Source of the DNA: G963717155 sp963717155
GTDB taxonomy: Bacteria; Actinomycetota; Thermoleophilia; Gaiellales; JALYLC01
Direction of reading: 5' to 3'
Assembly: GCA_963717155.1 (NCBI GenBank)
Contig: OY970326.1
Location: 1,922,001 to 1,986,000, forward strand
DNA: 64,000 nt
Positions 50,953 through 59,461 of this stretch are shown here, piece by piece. Each line of letters opens with the position of its first letter. Position 1 is the first letter of the stretch. The notes below the pieces were generated by a model. It saw only the letters and a list, made by a program, of their open reading frames with translations. It was not told the origin of the DNA and ran no database searches. The translations under genes were made by a program, and so were the position numbers.

Positions 50953-51998
50953 TGCGTCGGCACTCGAGCATGCGCCGCATCGGCGCGTGGGCGTTCGGGC
51001 TGTTCGCGATCCCGCTCAGCATCCTGCCGTTCTACGCGTACGCGCGCTACGACGGCACCGGCAAGATCCTCTCGCTCGAGGTCCTGCGCCAGTTCAAGGG
51101 CCCGACGCTCGGGTCGATCTCGTCGCAGGACGCCGCGCGCTACCGCCGCCTCCACCTGACCTACCGCGACGGTCTGCTGACGCTCGCGTTCGGGGGCGTG
51201 ATGGACAACTCGCTGGCGAACGGGCCGACGCCAGAGTCGACGACGATCTCGACCAGGGCCTTCGCCGACGACATGCGCATGCTCGTCGCCGCCGGATATC
51301 GCACGGTCACGCCAGAGCAGGTCGCCGCATGGCACGCCGGCCACGCATCGCTCCCGCCGAACGCACTGCTGTTGACGTTCGACGGCGGTCGCACGGACAC
51401 GGTGCTGAACGCCGCGCCGATCCTCCACCGCCTCGGACTGCGCGCGACGGTGTTCATGATCGGCGGCGCGTACCGGCAGGCCCCCGTGTTCTACGCCTCG
51501 CCCGATCAGCTGCGCTCGCTCGAGCGCGAGGGCTGGTCGATCGAGGCCCACGCGATCGCCGGCCACGGCTCGGTCGGCGTCGGCCACGGTCACCAGCTGC
51601 CGTTCCTGGCCGCGCGGCGCGTCACGGGCGGCTCGCTCGAGCCGCTTCCCGCGTTCGCGACGCGAGTCGACCGTGACTACGTCGCCGCCAGGCAGGCAGC
51701 GGAACAGGTCGCGCGAGGTCCCGTGATCGCGTTCTCGTGGCCTTTCGGCGCATACGGCGCCGACAGCCGCACGAACGACCACGCGATCGCGGGCATCAAC
51801 CTTCGCCTCGCGCGTCAGCGGTTCGCGCTCGGGTTCAACGACGACGGTCAGGACACCTACACGCTGGCCGACCGCTCGGGCGACCCGCTCCGGATCAGCC
51901 GTCTGCGCGTCGATCCGACCCTCACCCCCCGCGCCCTGTTCGAGCGCATCGAGCTGGCGATCGCCGCGTCCGCGAGGACGGTGCAGCCCGATGCGTAG
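50952..51998 (+). CDS. Secreted NodB-like polysaccharide deacetylase, degenerate active site
   Basis: Protein of 348 residues. N-terminal signal anchor (GAWAFGLFAIPLSILPFYAYA); the NodB-type fold from about residue 130. Motif 1 reads LLLTFDGGRTD where active enzymes have TFDDG: the first Asp is kept, the metal-binding second Asp is Gly. Motif 2 reads EAHAIAGHG rather than HSxxH spacing. Thus metal binding may be altered or lost; it may bind polymer instead. PFGAYGAD matches motif 3. ATG at 50952 overlaps the synthase stop (TGATG). Confidence 0.85.
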   Translation: MRRHSSMRRIGAWAFGLFAIPLSILPFYAYARYDGTGKILSLEVLRQFKGPTLGSISSQDAARYRRLHLTYRDGLLTLAFGGVMDNSLANGPTPESTTISTRAFADDMRMLVAAGYRTVTPEQVAAWHAGHASLPPNALLLTFDGGRTDTVLNAAPILHRLGLRATVFMIGGAYRQAPVFYASPDQLRSLEREGWSIEAHAIAGHGSVGVGHGHQLPFLAARRVTGGSLEPLPAFATRVDRDYVAARQAAEQVARGPVIAFSWPFGAYGADSRTNDHAIAGINLRLARQRFALGFNDDGQDTYTLADRSGDPLRISRLRVDPTLTPRALFERIELAIAASARTVQPDA

Positions 51999-53001
51999 GC
52001 TCGTGCTCCTGACCGTGGCCGTGGCCGCGATCGGCGGCGGCACCGCGGTGGCGCTCGCATCCCACGGAGGTGCAGGGAGGGCCGTCGCGCTCCCCGCCGC
52101 CCGCCACGACCGCCTCGAGGTGATCGCGTTCACGGACGGCCGCCCGACACCGGCCGCACGCGGCTCGCTCTCGGCCCACCTCGCGTCGCTCGCCGCGATC
52201 TCGCCCGCCTGGCTCTCACTCGGGCCGGAGGGCACCATCGCCTACCGCGACTCGGATACGTTCTCGCGCGGCCTCGCCACGCGCGGCGCAGCGATCCTTC
52301 CGGTGCTGAACGATCCGCAGCGGCGCATGTCGCACGTGCTCGCCGACGCACCCGTGCGCCGGCGAACCGCGCTGCGCCTCGCTGTGATCATCCGCGCGCT
52401 CGGCGCGCAGGGCATCGTCCTCGACCTGGGCCGCATCGACCGGTCGCAGCGCCTCGCGCTTCCCGCGTTCGTCCGGGAGCTGCGCGCGCGACTGCCCGAG
52501 ACAGCGCGCATCCTGATCGTCGTGCCGCCGGTGAGCGACGCGGCCTCGCGCAGCGCCGCGGCCGGCTACGACCTGCGCGACCTCTCGCGGCCCGCGACGC
52601 TAGTCCTGCGAGCCTGGGGCGGGACCGGACATGCCAGCGAGCCGCATCCGATCGCCTCGCTGGGCTGGTTCAAGCGCGCGGTGCGCTACACGCTCGCGCA
52701 CGCACCGCGCTCCCGCGTGATCGTGGCCCTCCCGACCTGGGGGGCGATCTGGGGACCGAATGGAAGGACGCGCGAGACGCAGGCCGATCTGTTCCGGCTT
52801 GCCGGCCCGGCCGAGCTCGAGCAGCCTGCCGGCGCCCGGATCGTGCAGAACGGCCAGGTCGCCTGGGTCGAGTCGGATCGCTCGCTGCAGCTGAAGCTCG
52901 AGGTCGCGCGCGCCGCGCACGTCGCGGGCGTCGCGCTCTGGGTGCGCGGAGGCGAATCGACGGGGGTCTGGCGCGAGCCGCTGATCGCGGCGCCGGGCTG
53001 A
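51991..53001 (+). CDS. Exported GH18-like TIM-barrel protein without clear catalytic Glu
   Basis: Protein of 336 residues with a signal peptide about 1-22 (RRLVLLTVAVAAIGGGTAVALA). The body resembles the GH18 fold: LEVIAFTDGR, GIVLDLGRIDRSQRLALPAFVRELR occupies the DxxDxDxE region but lacks the final Glu, then VIVALPTWGAIWG and VAGVALWVRGGEST. It might bind or guide the polymer made by the synthase, not cleave it. Overlaps the preceding gene by 8 nt; last gene of the four-gene operon. Confidence 0.78.
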   Translation: MRRLVLLTVAVAAIGGGTAVALASHGGAGRAVALPAARHDRLEVIAFTDGRPTPAARGSLSAHLASLAAISPAWLSLGPEGTIAYRDSDTFSRGLATRGAAILPVLNDPQRRMSHVLADAPVRRRTALRLAVIIRALGAQGIVLDLGRIDRSQRLALPAFVRELRARLPETARILIVVPPVSDAASRSAAAGYDLRDLSRPATLVLRAWGGTGHASEPHPIASLGWFKRAVRYTLAHAPRSRVIVALPTWGAIWGPNGRTRETQADLFRLAGPAELEQPAGARIVQNGQVAWVESDRSLQLKLEVARAAHVAGVALWVRGGESTGVWREPLIAAPG

Positions 53002-53008
53002 CTCGCAG

Positions 53009-53827
53009 CTATCCGCCGGCGACGTCCCGGCGCAGGAACACGACGCCGGCCACGAGCGCCGCCGGCACGCCGTAGAGGGCACAGACCCAGAATGCGCGAA
53101 TCACCGGTTCCCAGTCGATCGGCGTGCGCAGGAAGCCGTGCCAGGCGTCGAACTGGGTCGTCAGGAGATACGGGACGACGCCCCCGAGACCGGGCAGGAT
53201 CTGGACCAGCTGGAACAGCAGCGCGATCATCAGCGTGCCGACGACGGCGCCTGCGCTGTTGCGCGTGACCGTCGAGAGCAGGACGCCGATGCACGTGATC
53301 GCCGCGAGCGGGATGAGGTAGATCCCGAGGCTGGCGACGGTCAGCAGCAGCGCGCGCGGCGCCGAGACCGTCGTACCCGAGAGCGACGTCAGCGGATGCC
53401 AGCCCGACTCGCTCACCCCCGCCACCACGCCGACGACGCCCATCGTGACGAGCGCGAGCAGCGTGTAGCTGAGCGCCGCGAGCAGCTTGCCGACGAAGAT
53501 CTGGGTGCGGTCGACCGATCGCGTCAGGATCGTCTTGAGCGTGCCTCCCGAGTCCTCGGCCGCAACGATGTCGCCGGCCACGAGCGCCGTGATCAGCGGA
53601 AACAGCCAGATCGACCCGAACACGAGCAGCACGAGCGGGATCGCGAGGCCCGAGTCGCGGACCTCCCGCCCCAGCGGCACGTCGTTCGGCGAGCCCGACT
53701 GCAGCGCGAGGGCGACCACGAAGATCAGGGGTGCGAGCGCGGCGGCCGCCAGCCCGAGGTAGGTTCGCCGCTGCGCGCGGAGCTTGCGCAGCTCGCAGCG
53801 GTACACGGTGAGGGTTCCGGGGTTCAT
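53009..53827 (-). CDS. ABC transporter permease (ABC-2 type)
   Basis: Integral membrane protein of 272 residues with six hydrophobic segments and the ABC-2 family pattern: an N-terminal cytoplasmic start (YRCELRKLRAQRR), IVAAEDSGGTLKTILTRSVDRTQIFVGKLLAAL as the coupling loop, and late helices IYLIPLAAITCIGVLLS and TLMIALLFQLVQIL. It forms an exporter with the ATPase encoded 4 nt overlapping upstream. Substrate unknown. Convergent with the polysaccharide operon, 7 nt apart. Confidence 0.93.
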   Translation of the reverse strand: MNPGTLTVYRCELRKLRAQRRTYLGLAAAALAPLIFVVALALQSGSPNDVPLGREVRDSGLAIPLVLLVFGSIWLFPLITALVAGDIVAAEDSGGTLKTILTRSVDRTQIFVGKLLAALSYTLLALVTMGVVGVVAGVSESGWHPLTSLSGTTVSAPRALLLTVASLGIYLIPLAAITCIGVLLSTVTRNSAGAVVGTLMIALLFQLVQILPGLGGVVPYLLTTQFDAWHGFLRTPIDWEPVIRAFWVCALYGVPAALVAGVVFLRRDVAGG

Positions 53828-54783
53828 CGTGCAGCCCCCTCGAGCACGGGCGCGGGCTCGGCTGCCGACTCGTCGCCGCCTCCCTCGGTCAGCCGGAAGA
53901 ACAGCTCCTCGAGCGTCGCCGCGTCAGGCACGAGCTCGCGAATGCCGACTCCCGCGGCCGCGAGGGCCAGCGTGAGCTCCGGTACCACGTCCGACGGCGC
54001 CACGAGAGAGATGGCCTCGGGCCCGCGCTCGCTCCGCACCACGCCTGGATGCGCGCGGGCGATCTCGACGGCGCGCGCGTCGTCGGTGGTCACAAGACGG
54101 TGGCGCTCGCCGCCAGAGGCCTTCAGCGACGCGATCGTGCCCTCGTAGATGACCTGGCCGCTGCGGATGATCGCCACGCGGTTGCACAGCTCCTCGACCT
54201 CGGCCAGCTGGTGGCTCGACAGCAGCACGGTGATGCCCTCCGCGGCGAGCCGCTGGATCAGCGCCCTCATATCGCGCATGCCGGCCGGGTCGAGCCCGGT
54301 CGCGGGCTCGTCGAGCAGGAGCAGCCGCGGGTTGCGGATCAGCGCCGCCGCGATTCCGAGGCGCTGCCGCATCCCGTGCGAGTAGCCGCCGACCTTGTCG
54401 CCGGCGCGGCTCGTCAGGTCGACGACGTCGAGCGCCTCGTCGATCCGCTCGCGGGCGTCGCCACCATCTAGGCGGGCGAGCAGCTCGAGGTTCGCGCGAC
54501 CGCCGAGGTAGGTGTAGAAGCGAGGCGCCTCGACGAAGCCGGCGACTCCCTCGAGCGCGCGTGCGCCCTCGATCAGCGGATCCCGGCCGAACAGCCTCGC
54601 GCTGCCCTCGGTCGGACGGATCAGACCGAGGAGCATGCGCAGCGAGGTTGTCTTCCCGGCCCCGTTCGGGCCGAGGTATCCGTACACGTCACCCGGCTCG
54701 ACCGTCAGGTCGACGTGGTCGACCGCGACGATCTCGCCGTACCGCTTGACCAGTGCGCGTGCTTCGACCGGAGGCGCGCTCAC
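53824..54783 (-). CDS. ABC transporter ATP-binding protein
   Basis: ATPase of 319 residues. Walker A GPNGAGKTT, Q-loop region AGFVEAPRFYTYLGG (unusual FVE for the Gln position, as in DrrA/BcrA-type exporters), signature YSHGMRQRLG, Walker B LLLLDEPATGLDP and switch His SSHQL. The C-terminal 90 residues form the regulatory extension typical of the CcmA/DrrA group. GTG 54783 overlaps the LolA-like gene stop by 4 nt; its stop overlaps the permease start. Confidence 0.95.
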   Translation of the reverse strand: MSAPPVEARALVKRYGEIVAVDHVDLTVEPGDVYGYLGPNGAGKTTSLRMLLGLIRPTEGSARLFGRDPLIEGARALEGVAGFVEAPRFYTYLGGRANLELLARLDGGDARERIDEALDVVDLTSRAGDKVGGYSHGMRQRLGIAAALIRNPRLLLLDEPATGLDPAGMRDMRALIQRLAAEGITVLLSSHQLAEVEELCNRVAIIRSGQVIYEGTIASLKASGGERHRLVTTDDARAVEIARAHPGVVRSERGPEAISLVAPSDVVPELTLALAAAGVGIRELVPDAATLEELFFRLTEGGGDESAAEPAPVLEGAAR

Positions 54784-55967
54784 CCGGCGATCTCGCGTGC
54801 GGCCTGCTCGGCCGACACCGTCGGGACGGAGCCGACGACGAGGGTGCGCACCTGGCCGTGCTGGAACGTGATCGCCGTTCCGAGCGCCGTGGCGAGCTCG
54901 CGGCCGGTGTCGCCGTTGACCGAGATCGAGGGCAGCTGGTCGAGCGATGCGAGCGGATCCTTGGCGGTGGCCGGCATCTCGGCGACCACGATCGCGCCGA
55001 GACCCTTGCCGTACACGGCGACCGCGACCTTCGTGCCGTTCCAGTCGACGAGCCGCACGCTCTGCTGCGTCAGGGAGTCCAGCGTGTCCGGCGCGGTGAC
55101 GGGGAAGCCGGCGGCTGCCTGCACCGCGGGGAGCCCGACGACCGGCGTGTGATCGGACGACGAGCCGGACTGGCTCGAGTTGTCGGCGGGAGCGACGTCG
55201 ACGACCTTCACCTTCGCGGGCGGCGTGATCGTCACGTCCGAGTCGGCGACGGGGCCGTACGAGATGTCGGTGACCTGGAGCTCGAGCACAGGGGTGCTCG
55301 ACCCGGCAGCGGTGATCGCGAGCCGGAGCGGGATTCCGCGTGCGGCGTCGAATGCGATTGCGAGCCCTCCGAGCAGGCCGCCGTCGTGCTTCGGCGAGAG
55401 CGTCGTCTCGTAGGCGCCCTGCCCGCCGACGGTCGTCGGGTTGGCGGCGGAGATGTTGACGTGGGCTCCGAGCTTCGCGAGCGCGTCGTCGATCGTCGCG
55501 AGCGTCAGCGGCCCGTGGGAGCCGGTATCCGTCGACGACGAGTCCTTGGAGCCCCAGGCGGGAAGCTTGTAGAGCGTGTTCGACGCCGCGTCGAGGATCG
55601 AGACGTTCTGGCCGTCGCCGAGGATCTGGGTGTCGCCCTGGTCGCTCTGCAGCTCGAGGCGGAACTTGCCGTCACCCTGCACCCAGAGCCGACCGGTGGC
55701 TCCGGTCAGGAGCGGCGTCGACGACACGCCGTTCGGGAGCGAGCCAGATGCGATGAGCGTGTTCGTGAAGGTGATGCGGGCCGTGATGCCTGCGGGCGCA
55801 GGCCCGGACGCGGCCTGCTGGATCGCCTGATCGAGCGGCAGGGCCGGCGGCGGTGTGCCACCGCTGAGCGCGGACTGCGCGACCGCGACTCCGCCGGTGA
55901 CGAGCACCAGCGCGAGCGCGGCGACGCCGATCAGGCGTCGGGTGGATGTGCGGCGTACGAACGACAT
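54780..55967 (-). CDS. Exported LolA-like lipoprotein-sorting-fold protein
   Basis: Protein of 395 residues with a signal peptide (RRLIGVAALALVLVTGGVAVAQ, about 11-31). Residues 60-240 have the incomplete beta-barrel features of LolA/LppX-type proteins (GRLWVQGDGKFRLELQSDQGDTQILGDGQNVSILD, then VLELQVTDISYGPV). A second part (about 275-395) includes VAVAVYGKGLGAIVVAEM and TFQHGQVRTLVVGSV. No lipobox Cys, so secreted or membrane-anchored. Coupled to the ABC exporter genes, perhaps as a substrate-transfer or sensing component of the exporter. Divergent from the response regulator. Confidence 0.85.
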   Translation of the reverse strand: MSFVRRTSTRRLIGVAALALVLVTGGVAVAQSALSGGTPPPALPLDQAIQQAASGPAPAGITARITFTNTLIASGSLPNGVSSTPLLTGATGRLWVQGDGKFRLELQSDQGDTQILGDGQNVSILDAASNTLYKLPAWGSKDSSSTDTGSHGPLTLATIDDALAKLGAHVNISAANPTTVGGQGAYETTLSPKHDGGLLGGLAIAFDAARGIPLRLAITAAGSSTPVLELQVTDISYGPVADSDVTITPPAKVKVVDVAPADNSSQSGSSSDHTPVVGLPAVQAAAGFPVTAPDTLDSLTQQSVRLVDWNGTKVAVAVYGKGLGAIVVAEMPATAKDPLASLDQLPSISVNGDTGRELATALGTAITFQHGQVRTLVVGSVPTVSAEQAAREIAG

Positions 55968-56061
55968 TCGGGCTCCTTGAGCTTGCTTTCTGCAGGGAGC
56001 ATTGCGACGTCGTCTGAAGAATCTCTGAAGATCGGCGATTCGTGGAGCCTACGCTGCACCC

Positions 56062-56727
56062 GTGACCGGTCACACCGTCCTGGTGGTCGACGACGACGAC
56101 GCGATCCGCCGTGTGCTCGCGCGTGTGCTCGGCGCCGAGGGGTACACCGTCGAATCGGCGTCCGATGGCGGCGGCGCGCTGGTCGCGCTCGAGCGGCACG
56201 TGCCCGATGTCGTCGTGCTCGACGTCGGACTTCCGGGCCTGGACGGAGTGGCGGTCGCGCGCCGCGTCCGCGCGAAGGGCGTGGGCGTGCCGATCCTCAT
56301 GCTCACCGCCCGCGACGACATCGCCGACCGGGTCGCGGGACTCGATGCCGGCGCCGACGACTACCTCCTGAAGCCGTTCGCATCCGACGAGCTGCTCGCC
56401 CGGGTGCGCGCGCTGCTTCGCCGAGGGCGCGACGTGCCCGAGATCGTGTCCTTCGCCGACGTGACGCTCGACGTCGCGGCGCGCCTGGCCGAGCGAGCCG
56501 GAAGGTCCATCGCGCTCACCGCCCGCGAGGCGGAGCTGCTCGCGCTGCTGCTGCGGAACGGTCGGCGCGTCACTACGCGCGAGCAGGCGCTCTCGCAGGT
56601 CTGGGGCGACGAGGGGGCTGCCACCGCGAACGTCGTCGACCGCTACATCACGAACCTGCGCCGCAAGCTCGGCGAGCCGACCCTGATCCGCACGGTGCGG
56701 GGTCTGGGCTTCTCGGTCGCCGAATGA
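56062..56727 (+). CDS. OmpR-family response regulator
   Basis: Protein of 221 residues. Receiver 1-120 with acidic pocket VVDDDD, phospho-acceptor in VLDVGLPGLDG (Asp about 53), LTAR Thr and KPF Lys. Winged-helix DNA-binding domain about 130-221 with LTAREAELLALLLRNGRRVTTREQAL and VDRYITNLRRKLGEP. Start GTG 56062. Its stop overlaps the kinase start (ATGA). The divergent ABC/LolA operon, 94 bp away, is a natural candidate target. Confidence 0.96.
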   Translation: MTGHTVLVVDDDDAIRRVLARVLGAEGYTVESASDGGGALVALERHVPDVVVLDVGLPGLDGVAVARRVRAKGVGVPILMLTARDDIADRVAGLDAGADDYLLKPFASDELLARVRALLRRGRDVPEIVSFADVTLDVAARLAERAGRSIALTAREAELLALLLRNGRRVTTREQALSQVWGDEGAATANVVDRYITNLRRKLGEPTLIRTVRGLGFSVAE

Positions 56728-58091
56728 GGCCGCGCAGCCTGCGCGTCCGCGTCGGACTGGCCGCCGCCCTCAGCATCCTCGTGGCGCTGGCAGTGCTCGG
56801 GTCGACCCTGGTCATCCTGCTCGGCCGACAGCTGCACGACGAGCTCGACCGCGCGCTTCGCTCGCGCGCAACCGAGGTCGCCCAGCTCGTCGCCACCACT
56901 CCCGCGCTGGTCACCCAACCCGGCGCGCTCGAGGCGCCGCTGGGGGGCCAGCAGCTGTTCGTCGAGGTGCTCGATCGTCACGGGCGCATCGTCGCCCGCT
57001 CCTCGGCGCTCGGTGCGAAGGTGCTGCGCGTGCCCGAGGCGGAGAAGCAGGCGCTCGCGGGCCGCGGCGCGCGCGACTCGGTGACGCTCGGCGACACGCC
57101 GCTGCGCGTGCTCGCCGAGCCGTTGCCCGCAGGCAGTGGCGCTGCCAGCGGCGGGGTCGTGCTGGTGGCTGCCAGCACCCACTCGATCGATGACACGCTC
57201 GCCGAGGCGCGACGCCTGCTGATCCTCTCGGCGATCGCCGGCGCGCTGGTTGCAGGGCTCGTCGCCGCAGGCCTCGCCCGTCGCGCGCTGCGGCCGCTCG
57301 CGCGGCTCTCGGACGGTGCGCGGGAGATCGCACGGACGAGCGATCCCACCAGACGACTTCCCGAGCCGGCTACCGGAGACGAGCTCAGCGAGCTCGCCGG
57401 CACGCTCAACACGATGCTCGGTGCGCTCGAGCAGGCGCGTGAGCGGGAGCGGCGGTTCGTGGCCGACGCATCGCACGAGCTGCGCACGCCGCTGACGGCG
57501 CTGCGCGGGAACGCGGAGCACATCGCCCGCCACGGCGCGGACCCGGAAGCGCTCGACGATCTCGCGATCGGAGCAGCGCGGCTCTCGAGCCTGATCGAGG
57601 ACCTGCTCGTGCTCGCCCGCGAGGACGCCGCGGCGGCCCCCTCGACCGCTCTGCTCGAGCTCGGCGAGATCGCGCGCCGCGTCGCCGCCGACGAGCCGCA
57701 GGTCGAGCTCGAGGTGGTCGGCGACACGTCCGTCGAGGGTGACCCCGACGCGCTCGAGCGCGCGCTCGCGAACCTCGTCGAGAACGCCCGCATCCACGGG
57801 CCGCAGGGAGGTCGCATCCACGTCACCGTCGAGGCGCGCGACGGCGTCGTCGAGCTCGGCGTGCGCGACGAGGGGCCCGGGCTCTCCTCAGCGGATGCGG
57901 AGCGCGCGGTCCAGCGCTTCTGGCGCGGCGAGCGCGCCGGCTCGCGACCCGGGTCCGGCCTTGGCCTCGCGATCGTGCGCGCGACGGCCGAGCGTCATCG
58001 CGGCAGCCTCATCGTCGCCGGCTCGCGCTTCACGTTGCGGCTGCCCGCCGCGTCAGACGGGCGCGTGGAGGATCTCGGCAGGCGGGCGTAG
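56724..58091 (+). CDS. Membrane sensor histidine kinase
   Basis: Protein of 455 residues. TM helix about 10-32, an extracellular sensor about 33-155, TM about 165-185, HAMP about 186-240 (ARRALRPLARLSDGAREIA), the HisKA box RRFVADASHELRTPLTALRG (His about 253), and an ATPase domain with NLVENARIHG (N box), VRDEGPGLSS (G1), FWRGERAG and GSGLGLAIV (G2). It phosphorylates the partner regulator coded immediately upstream. The last 39 nt overlap the convergent HxlR gene. Confidence 0.96.
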   Translation: MRPRSLRVRVGLAAALSILVALAVLGSTLVILLGRQLHDELDRALRSRATEVAQLVATTPALVTQPGALEAPLGGQQLFVEVLDRHGRIVARSSALGAKVLRVPEAEKQALAGRGARDSVTLGDTPLRVLAEPLPAGSGAASGGVVLVAASTHSIDDTLAEARRLLILSAIAGALVAGLVAAGLARRALRPLARLSDGAREIARTSDPTRRLPEPATGDELSELAGTLNTMLGALEQARERERRFVADASHELRTPLTALRGNAEHIARHGADPEALDDLAIGAARLSSLIEDLLVLAREDAAAAPSTALLELGEIARRVAADEPQVELEVVGDTSVEGDPDALERALANLVENARIHGPQGGRIHVTVEARDGVVELGVRDEGPGLSSADAERAVQRFWRGERAGSRPGSGLGLAIVRATAERHRGSLIVAGSRFTLRLPAASDGRVEDLGRRA

Positions 58092-58511
58092 CTCGAGCTC
58101 ACCGGCGTGCACCTCCTCGCCGCAGGCGAGGCAGCGCCACGCCGTAGGCGGAACGCGTCCCCCACAGCCGACGTGGGCGGCGAGGTAGTCGGGTTCGGGG
58201 CGTCCCAGGCGGTCGATTCCGAAGCGGCCGAGCGTGACGATCACGGGCGCGAGCCCGCGCCCGGCCTCGGTCAGCTCGTACTTGGCGCGCAGCGGACGGC
58301 GCGAGTAGATGTGCCGCTCGATCAGCCCGAGCTCCTCGAGCCGCCGGAGACGGTCGGCGAGCAGGTTCGGGGCGATCGGCGCGAGTGACCGCGACAGGTC
58401 GGCGAACCGTCCGATCCCGCGAAGCAGGTCGCGCACGATCAGCAGGGTCCAGCGATCGCCCACGGCATCGAGCGTGGCAGCGACCGGGCATTCCTCGGGG
58501 TAGGTGGACAC
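58053..58511 (-). CDS. HxlR-family transcriptional regulator with C-terminal Cys motif
   Basis: Protein of 152 residues. The HxlR winged helix is about 8-100: CPVAATLDAVGDRWTLLIVRDLLRG, FADLSRSLAPIAPNLLADRLRRLEELGLI, YELTEAGRGL. The C-terminal extension holds CGGR and CLACGEE, which looks like a small zinc ribbon. HxlR proteins often respond to aldehydes or oxidants through the first Cys. Start is GTG 58511. The palindrome 58518-58534 lies just upstream, next to the divergent aminotransferase gene. Confidence 0.93.
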   Translation of the reverse strand: MSTYPEECPVAATLDAVGDRWTLLIVRDLLRGIGRFADLSRSLAPIAPNLLADRLRRLEELGLIERHIYSRRPLRAKYELTEAGRGLAPVIVTLGRFGIDRLGRPEPDYLAAHVGCGGRVPPTAWRCLACGEEVHAGELELRPPAEILHAPV

Positions 58512-58517
58512 CCAGAA

Positions 58518-58534
58518 ACTATAAACGCTATAGT
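58518..58534. promoter_or_regulatory. Palindromic operator candidate between HxlR and aminotransferase
   Basis: ACTATA (58518-58523) and TATAGT (58529-58534) form perfect 6-bp arms around a 5-bp spacer, AT-rich against a GC-rich background. A further AGTC..GACT half-repeat follows. Spacing (17 bp in total) and location between divergent genes fit an HxlR dimer site that overlaps both promoters. Confidence 0.65.
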
Positions 58535-58570
58535 CACTAGAGACTTTCTACTATCGAGAGGGAGCGGGAC

Positions 58571-59461
58571 ATGGTCGCCTACGTGGACGGGGAGTGGACG
58601 GAGACAGCAGACGCGCGGATCTCGGTCCTCGACCACGGCCTGCTGTACGGCGACGGCGTCTTCGAGGGGATCCGCTTCTACGCACATGAGCCCTTCCTGC
58701 TCGACGCGCATCTCGACCGCCTCGAGGCGTCCGCGAGGGCGATCTGCCTCGAGCTGCCGGCGTCGCACGACGTGCTGGCGGAGCTCTGCCGCGAGGCCGT
58801 GCGCCGCAGCGAGGTCGACGACGGCTACATCCGGCTGGTGGTGACGCGGGGTCGCGGGGCGCTCGGCGTCTCGCCTCACACCTGCGCTGCGCCCACGCTG
58901 ATCCTGATCGTGGCCGCGCTCTCCCTGTACCCGGCCGACGCGTACGACACCGGCATCGCGCTCGTCACGTCGAGCCTCCGCCGGGGTGCGCCCGACGCCC
59001 TTCCGGCTCAGGCGAAGACGCTCAACTACCTGACCAGCGTGCTCGCCTCGATCGAGGCGCGACGGCAGGGAGCCGACGAGGCGATCCTGCTGAACGGCGA
59101 GGGGTTCGTGGCCGAGTGCACCGCCGACAACCTGTTCGTCGTCTCCGGCGGACGCGTCTCGACGCCGGCGACGTCGCACGGAGCGCTTGCCGGGATCACG
59201 CGCGGCCTGGTGATGCGCCTGCTCGACGAGCTCGGCATCCCCTGCGACGAGCGGGCGATCACTCCGGTCGACGTGTGGACCGCCGACGAGCTGTTCCTGA
59301 CGGGGACCGGCGCCGAGGTCGTCCCAGTGCGCGTCGTCGATGGACGACCACTGTCGCCGAGCCGGCCGATCACGGAAGCCGTCGGGGCCGCGTTCCGCGC
59401 CCACGTCGACGCCGGACCGGCGATCTGGTCGCACGACGCGCGCACGTCAGTACACGTCTAG
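58571..59461 (+). CDS. ilvE: PLP class IV aminotransferase (branched-chain type)
   Basis: Fold-type IV PLP enzyme of 296 residues. Conserved features: DHGLLYGDGVFEGIR, YIRLVVTRGRG, the Schiff-base Lys in PAQAKTLNYL (about residue 151), GFVAECTADNLFVV (Glu), and LFLTGTGAEVVPV at the phosphate pocket. The set resembles branched-chain aminotransferase; D-amino-acid aminotransferase or aminodeoxychorismate lyase are alternatives. GAGGGAG lies upstream of the ATG. Divergent from the HxlR regulator that probably controls it. Confidence 0.9.
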   Translation: MVAYVDGEWTETADARISVLDHGLLYGDGVFEGIRFYAHEPFLLDAHLDRLEASARAICLELPASHDVLAELCREAVRRSEVDDGYIRLVVTRGRGALGVSPHTCAAPTLILIVAALSLYPADAYDTGIALVTSSLRRGAPDALPAQAKTLNYLTSVLASIEARRQGADEAILLNGEGFVAECTADNLFVVSGGRVSTPATSHGALAGITRGLVMRLLDELGIPCDERAITPVDVWTADELFLTGTGAEVVPVRVVDGRPLSPSRPITEAVGAAFRAHVDAGPAIWSHDARTSVHV

